A stretch of 64,000 nucleotides of DNA from Oceanobacter sp045430275. GTDB lineage: Bacteria > Pseudomonadota > Gammaproteobacteria > Pseudomonadales > Oceanobacteraceae. Position 1 is the stretch's first letter. Each line of letters starts with the position of its first letter. The notes beneath the pieces were generated by a model. It searched no databases. It was given only the letters and a program-made list of their open reading frames with translations, and was not told where the DNA came from. The translations under genes and the position numbers were made by a program. The stretch is taken from contig JAILXU010000002.1 of the NCBI GenBank assembly GCA_045430275.1, positions 124,001 to 188,000 on the forward strand. Reading direction: 5' to 3'. Below, piece after piece: positions 62,543-64,000 of the stretch.

Positions 62543-64000
62543 ATGAGTGTGCTGACAGGCATTCCTCGCCGTTTGGTTGAACAAAATCTGATTAATACCG
62601 AACAGGCACAAGGACTACTCGAACAAGCAAAAGAAGCTAACACCAACTTCATCACAGTAGCAGCCCAATCCACTCACGTTAAAAGCAGCGTTCTGGCCGC
62701 TATGGCTGGAGAAGAATTTGGTGTTCCTGTCATGGATCTGGATGCTTTTGACCCTGATTTGATCCCCGCTGAAGTCGTCAGTTTGGACTTGATTGAAAAA
62801 CACCGGGTTCTTCCTCTGTTCAAACGAGGCAACCGATTATTTGTCGCTCAGGTTGACCCGTCACAAATCCAACCCATTGATGAAATCAAATTCAACACCG
62901 GAATGACCGTTGAGAGCGTACTGGTCGAACACGCAAAGCTGTCTGCTGCGGTCGATAAATTACTATCGGCTAATGACGATAGCCTGGGCGATCTGGATGA
63001 TGAGCTGGACGATGTCGACCTGGAAGACCCGGATGCAGCTGAAAAACAGCAAGAAAAAGATGCCTCCAACTCTGGCGCAGACGATGACGCCCCCATTGTA
63101 CGATTCATCAATAAGATGCTATTGGATGCCATCAAAATGGGCTCTTCCGATATCCATTTTGAGCCCTATGAAAAGCGTTACCGGGTGCGTTATCGCACCG
63201 ATGGCATGCTCCACGAAGTGTCTTCTCCCCCGCAATCACTTTCTGGCAAAATCGCTGCGCGCTTAAAAGTTATGTCACAAATGGACATTTCTGAGCGACG
63301 GGTTCCTCAGGATGGTCGTATTAAAATGCGCCTGTCCAAAACCAAGGCCATCGATTTTCGGGTTAACACACTTCCGACGCTCTTTGGTGAAAAAATTGTA
63401 TTGCGAATTCTTGACCCCTCATCGGCTCAGTTGGGGATTGATATGTTGGGTTATGAAGCCGCTCAGAAAGACCTCTACATGGACGCTTTGTCCAAGCCTC
63501 AGGGGTTGATTTTGGTAACAGGCCCAACCGGGTCTGGCAAGACAGTATCCCTTTACACTGGCCTGAACATTCTCAATAAAGAAGGCACGAATATTTCAAC
63601 GGCGGAAGACCCTGCCGAGATCAACCTTGAAGGCGTCAACCAATGCAATGTGAATGCTCGAGTCGGTCTCGACTTCGCTGCTGCCCTGCGCTCTTTTTTG
63701 CGACAAGACCCCGACGTCATCATGGTGGGTGAGATTCGAGATCTTGAAACAGCCCAGATTGCCATCAAGGCCGCTCAAACCGGACACCTGGTTTTATCCA
63801 CCTTGCACACCAACAGCGCCCCGGAAACCATTACTCGTATGGCTAATATGGGAGTGCCTTCTTTTAACATTGCGACATCGGTTTCACTCATTATTGCCCA
63901 GCGTTTGGCCAGACGATTGTGCAAAGCCTGTAAGAAACCCGCAGACATCCCTCACGAAGCACTGCTGGAAGCTGGCTTCACTGAAGCTATGCTGGAGAAT
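62543..64000 (+). CDS. pilB: Type IV pilus assembly ATPase PilB (3' truncated by window edge)
   Basis: The frame begins ATG 62543 (RRLVEQNLINTEQAQGLL) and stays open to the last base, giving 486 residues of a protein usually about 570 long. An N-terminal MshE-like domain carries a very acidic linker (LGDLDDELDDVDLEDPD) at about residues 150-175. The GspE-type ATPase core has GSSDIHFEPYE, Walker A GPTGSGKT (about residue 335), the Asp-box AEDPAEINLEG, VGEIRDLETAQIAIKAAQTGHLVLSTLHTN and the start of the cysteine zinc motif (CKACKKP). It powers pilus extension. It follows the two pilin genes, as in pilABCD clusters. Confidence 0.95.
   Translation, partial: MSVLTGIPRRLVEQNLINTEQAQGLLEQAKEANTNFITVAAQSTHVKSSVLAAMAGEEFGVPVMDLDAFDPDLIPAEVVSLDLIEKHRVLPLFKRGNRLFVAQVDPSQIQPIDEIKFNTGMTVESVLVEHAKLSAAVDKLLSANDDSLGDLDDELDDVDLEDPDAAEKQQEKDASNSGADDDAPIVRFINKMLLDAIKMGSSDIHFEPYEKRYRVRYRTDGMLHEVSSPPQSLSGKIAARLKVMSQMDISERRVPQDGRIKMRLSKTKAIDFRVNTLPTLFGEKIVLRILDPSSAQLGIDMLGYEAAQKDLYMDALSKPQGLILVTGPTGSGKTVSLYTGLNILNKEGTNISTAEDPAEINLEGVNQCNVNARVGLDFAAALRSFLRQDPDVIMVGEIRDLETAQIAIKAAQTGHLVLSTLHTNSAPETITRMANMGVPSFNIATSVSLIIAQRLARRLCKACKKPADIPHEALLEAGFTEAMLEN

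Overview
The window looks like chromosome of a free-living, probably marine, gammaproteobacterium. This is inferred from the gene families: a groES-groEL operon with a sigma-32-like promoter, TfpX/TfpZ-pilA-pilB, ampD and ampG, BCCT and AGCS transporters, beta-propeller phytase with a TonB receptor, LruC protein, a type 2 leuA and a cobalamin-riboswitch btuB. The type resembles Oceanospirillaceae-like bacteria; no species can be named from the sequence alone. Most genes share a moderately GC-rich codon use. Two stretches (about 20.2-23.4 kb and 26.3-27.8 kb) are plainly A+T-rich and look acquired.

Layout. 1-8.2 kb: a surface polysaccharide locus transcribed leftwards (wecB, wecC, GT4, Wzx-like flippase, GT2, Wzy/WaaL-like protein), facing a second paralogous Wzy/WaaL-like gene that enters from the left edge. 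8.4-10.4 kb: an AraC-type regulator directly behind a membrane protein with a degenerate GGDEF domain. 10.8-15.7 kb: a TonB receptor plus a two-domain beta-propeller phytase lipoprotein. 15.9-20.0 kb: a glycosyltransferase and a tightly packed four-gene set of membrane, coiled-coil and peptidoglycan-amidase proteins. 20.2-27.9 kb: an accessory zone with a lone Mrr-nuclease/STAND-ATPase gene that has the boundaries of an integron cassette. Next come three housekeeping genes (ABC exporter, thioesterase, YciH) and an island of tiny genes; diverged inverted repeats flank the whole zone.

27.9-37.3 kb: lrp-type regulator and divergent leuA, an exported lipoprotein, a remarkable adenylation-carrier-membrane acyltransferase fusion with a divergent phosphoketolase-like neighbour, and an exported glutathione peroxidase. 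37.7-45.1 kb: LruC protein and a PTET-repeat lipoprotein, groESL, fxsA, an SDR and a porin. 45.2-53 kb: alkyltransferase-like protein, a cNMP/CBS/DUF294 signalling protein overlapping an exonuclease, BCCT transporter, ampG, yajQ, panE. 53-56.7 kb: a B12 riboswitch controlling a BtuB-like receptor and a beta-propeller lipoprotein, reminiscent of the BtuB-BtuG pairing. 57.1-64 kb: globin, ampD, AGCS symporter, nadC, pilin accessory protein, two tandem pilins each behind a sigma-54-like promoter, and pilB running off the right edge.

The strongest candidates for something undescribed are the cassette-borne nuclease-ATPase, the inverted-repeat-flanked accessory zone, the membrane/coiled-coil/amidase operon, the adenylation-carrier-acyltransferase fusion, and the riboswitch-linked propeller lipoprotein.
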